A DNA stretch of 8,750 nucleotides from an uncultured bacterium (GTDB lineage: Bacteria; Patescibacteriota; Gracilibacteria; Absconditabacterales; Absconditicoccaceae), in the NCBI GenBank assembly GCA_903943625.1, contig CAJAPL010000084.1, positions 1-8,750 of the forward strand, written 5' to 3'. A program made the translations under genes and the position numbers. Below the pieces are notes generated by a model that saw only the letters and a list, made by a program, of their open reading frames with translations, searched no databases and was not told the DNA's origin. This document shows, piece after piece, positions 7,080-8,750 of this stretch. The stretch's first letter is position 1. Every line of letters begins with the position of its first letter.

Positions 7080-8750
7080 CTAGTACATGTCCATTCATCA
7101 CATGCCTCACATTCATCACATACCGCCTCACATTGCTCATCAAGCTCAGTGACCATCACATGAACAATCTTTTTTGGGAGCATCTACAATCACGGCATCT
7201 GTAGTCAAAAACATTGCCGCAGAACTGACCGCATTTTCCAGTGCCACTCTAAGTACTTTTGCTGGATCTATAATTCATGCTTTGAAAAGATCTTTAAAAT
7301 CTCATTCTTTAGCATCAAATCAGAAATTGAAATCATTTGATTCTTTTACTTTTTCTACTACTCGATCTCATTTATATCCTGCATTGTTTGCAATTTGAAT
7401 CACTGGGTAAAGGATAGCTTCCTTGATTATATCCACAGCTATTTGTTCATCAGAGTTATCTAGTTTAAATTTTTCTAAGACTTTGGATACCTGTAACAAT
7501 GCAGACCCACCTCAGGTAACTATTCATTCTTGCACGGCTGCGCGTGTGGCGTTGAGAGCATCTTCTATTTTATATTTCTTATTTTTCATTTCCATTTCAG
7601 TAGCGGCACCAACTTTGATAACAGCGACTCATCATACTAGCTTAGCCAATCTCTCTTGCAACTTTTCCTTATCATAATCTGATGTCGCATGTCATATCTG
7701 AGCCTTGATCTGATCTGCTCTTTCTTGTATATCTTTCGCATTTCCCTTCCCATCTACTATAATTGTATCATCTTTTGTGGATATTATTTTATCTGCTTTA
7801 CCTAGCATTTGTATTGTAGCTTCTTCAAGTTTGAGTCATAGATCTTCTGCAATCAGAGTCGCTCAAGTAACAATAGCAATATCTTTTAGCATCTCTTTTT
7901 TACGATCTCCAAATCATGGGGCTTTGATAGCAACCACATTTAACATTCACCTAATCCTATTGAGAACTAGTGAAGCTAGGGCCTCTCATTCTATATCTTC
8001 CGCTATGATTACGATATCTTTTTTACCACTAGCAGCCACTCATTCAAGTATCTGTAGGATATCTTTTAGTGAACTAATTTTTTTATCAGTTACCAAAACA
8101 TATGGTTTCTCGATAATAGCTTCCATTCTCTGCGCGTCTGTAACAAAATATGGAGAAGCATATCACTGATCAAATTGCATTCAGGTTTTGATTTCTTTTG
8201 TAAGCCCTATGGATTTGCCTTCTTCTACTGTGATAGTCCCCTCGTTTCATATCTCTTCCATCACATCTGCGATAAGTGATCATACCTCTTCATCTTGTGC
8301 AGATATCGTAGCGACTTGTTTGATCTCTTCCTTGGTTTTTAGTGTCTTGGCTTTTTTGGCTAATTCCTCAACAAGTCTATCAACGGTTTTGTGGAGTCAT
8401 CTACCTAGAGCAAAAGGGTTTACTCATGAGCGGATATATCTGAGTCATTCTTTTGCCATAGCATAGGCAAGGATAACCGTAGTTGTTGTGCCGTCTCATG
8501 CTTCTTTGTTGGTTTTTTCAGCAGCTTCTTTGACCATACTTGCTCATATATTGTAGTATTTATTTTCTAGTTCGATCTCTTTTGCTACGGTCACTCAATC
8601 ATTTGTAACAGTGGGTCATCAGTAAGATTTCTCTAAAATAACATTTCTTCATTTTGGTCACATAGTGACTTTGACTGCATTCGCAACCATTTCAATACCT
8701 TGAAATATGTCTTTGCGAGCATCATCTCAATAACGAATTAATTTTGCCAT
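7080..8750 (-). CDS. groL: Chaperonin GroEL (60 kDa), complete
   Basis: GroEL forms the double-ring ATP-driven cytosolic folding chamber with GroES. The 556-residue frame starts at ATG 8750 (the last base of the window) and ends with TAG at 7082-7080. Conserved ATPase motifs are present: VKVTMGPKGRNV near 26-37, [13 protein letters not shown] with D51, AGDGTTTT with D86, and [19 protein letters not shown] with D397, matching Asp52, Asp87 and Asp398 of E. coli GroEL. Only one gap in numbering separates it from E. coli. The C-terminus is the classical Gly-Gly-Met tail (GHGAGG, then MGG repeats), ending in MDMY; nine of the tail glycines are TGA. This gene is the clearest proof of the code. CGA at codon 463 lies where relatives have a hydrophobic residue. 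No groES is in the window. Promoter and ribosome site lie upstream, outside it. Confidence 0.98.

Noticed and set aside
7174..8466. Several plus-strand frames of 74-130 residues rich in Ser, Ile and Leu
   Set aside because: They are antisense shadows of groL; TCA codons there are the complements of TGA-Gly.
1..8750. Widespread pseudogenes, because most genes contain many in-frame TGA
   Set aside because: TGA falls consistently on conserved glycines and no frameshifts are needed, so this is a code change and not decay.
1..8750. tRNA, rRNA, CRISPR array, insertion sequence, phage or defence genes
   Set aside because: I looked for cloverleaf/TPsiC motifs, regularly spaced repeats, terminal inverted repeats and transposase or nuclease motifs on both strands and saw none.

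Overview
The window reads sensibly only if TGA is a sense codon for glycine (genetic code 25). Under the standard code every gene breaks into fragments. With TGA as Gly, long frames appear that carry textbook motifs: GroEL's glycine/methionine tail, MraY's catalytic Asp and His motifs, and RlmN's three-cysteine cluster. Code 25 is known from Candidatus Absconditabacteria (SR1) and Gracilibacteria (BD1-5/GN02). In several places CGA or CGG sits where the protein wants a hydrophobic or Trp residue. CGA/CGG to Trp has been reported computationally for Absconditabacterales, so I favour an Absconditabacteria-like member of the Patescibacteria. The DNA is AT-rich, start sites mostly lack Shine-Dalgarno sequences, and two promoters lie so close to their ATG that the mRNAs should be nearly leaderless.

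Layout, plus strand: (1) 1-1172, C-terminal part of an unrecognised protein. (2) 1173-1498, no convincing gene, but a good promoter and a strong terminator bracket a possible small RNA. (3) 1499-2919, rlmN (23S rRNA/tRNA adenine-C2 methyltransferase) followed by a small YkgJ-like Cys-cluster protein. (4) 3070-5647, mraY (lipid I synthesis) followed 40 bases later by an O-antigen ligase/polymerase-type membrane protein, both cell-envelope functions using undecaprenyl-linked substrates. (5) 5718-6119, a stand-alone receiver-domain response regulator with its own promoter and terminator.

Layout, minus strand: (6) 6126-6755, a DUF1461/TIGR01906 integral membrane protein, convergent with the response regulator and containing that gene's terminator in its own 3' end. 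(7) About 6820-6975, a structured intergenic stretch that may be a non-coding RNA. (8) 7080-8750, complete groL, whose ATG is the last three bases of the window, with a good terminator.

The genes are mostly housekeeping: translation accuracy, cell wall and surface polymer synthesis, protein folding and one signalling protein. I see no defence system, mobile element, CRISPR array, tRNA or rRNA. The most interesting points are the double codon reassignment and the two unexplained, apparently transcribed intergenic regions.
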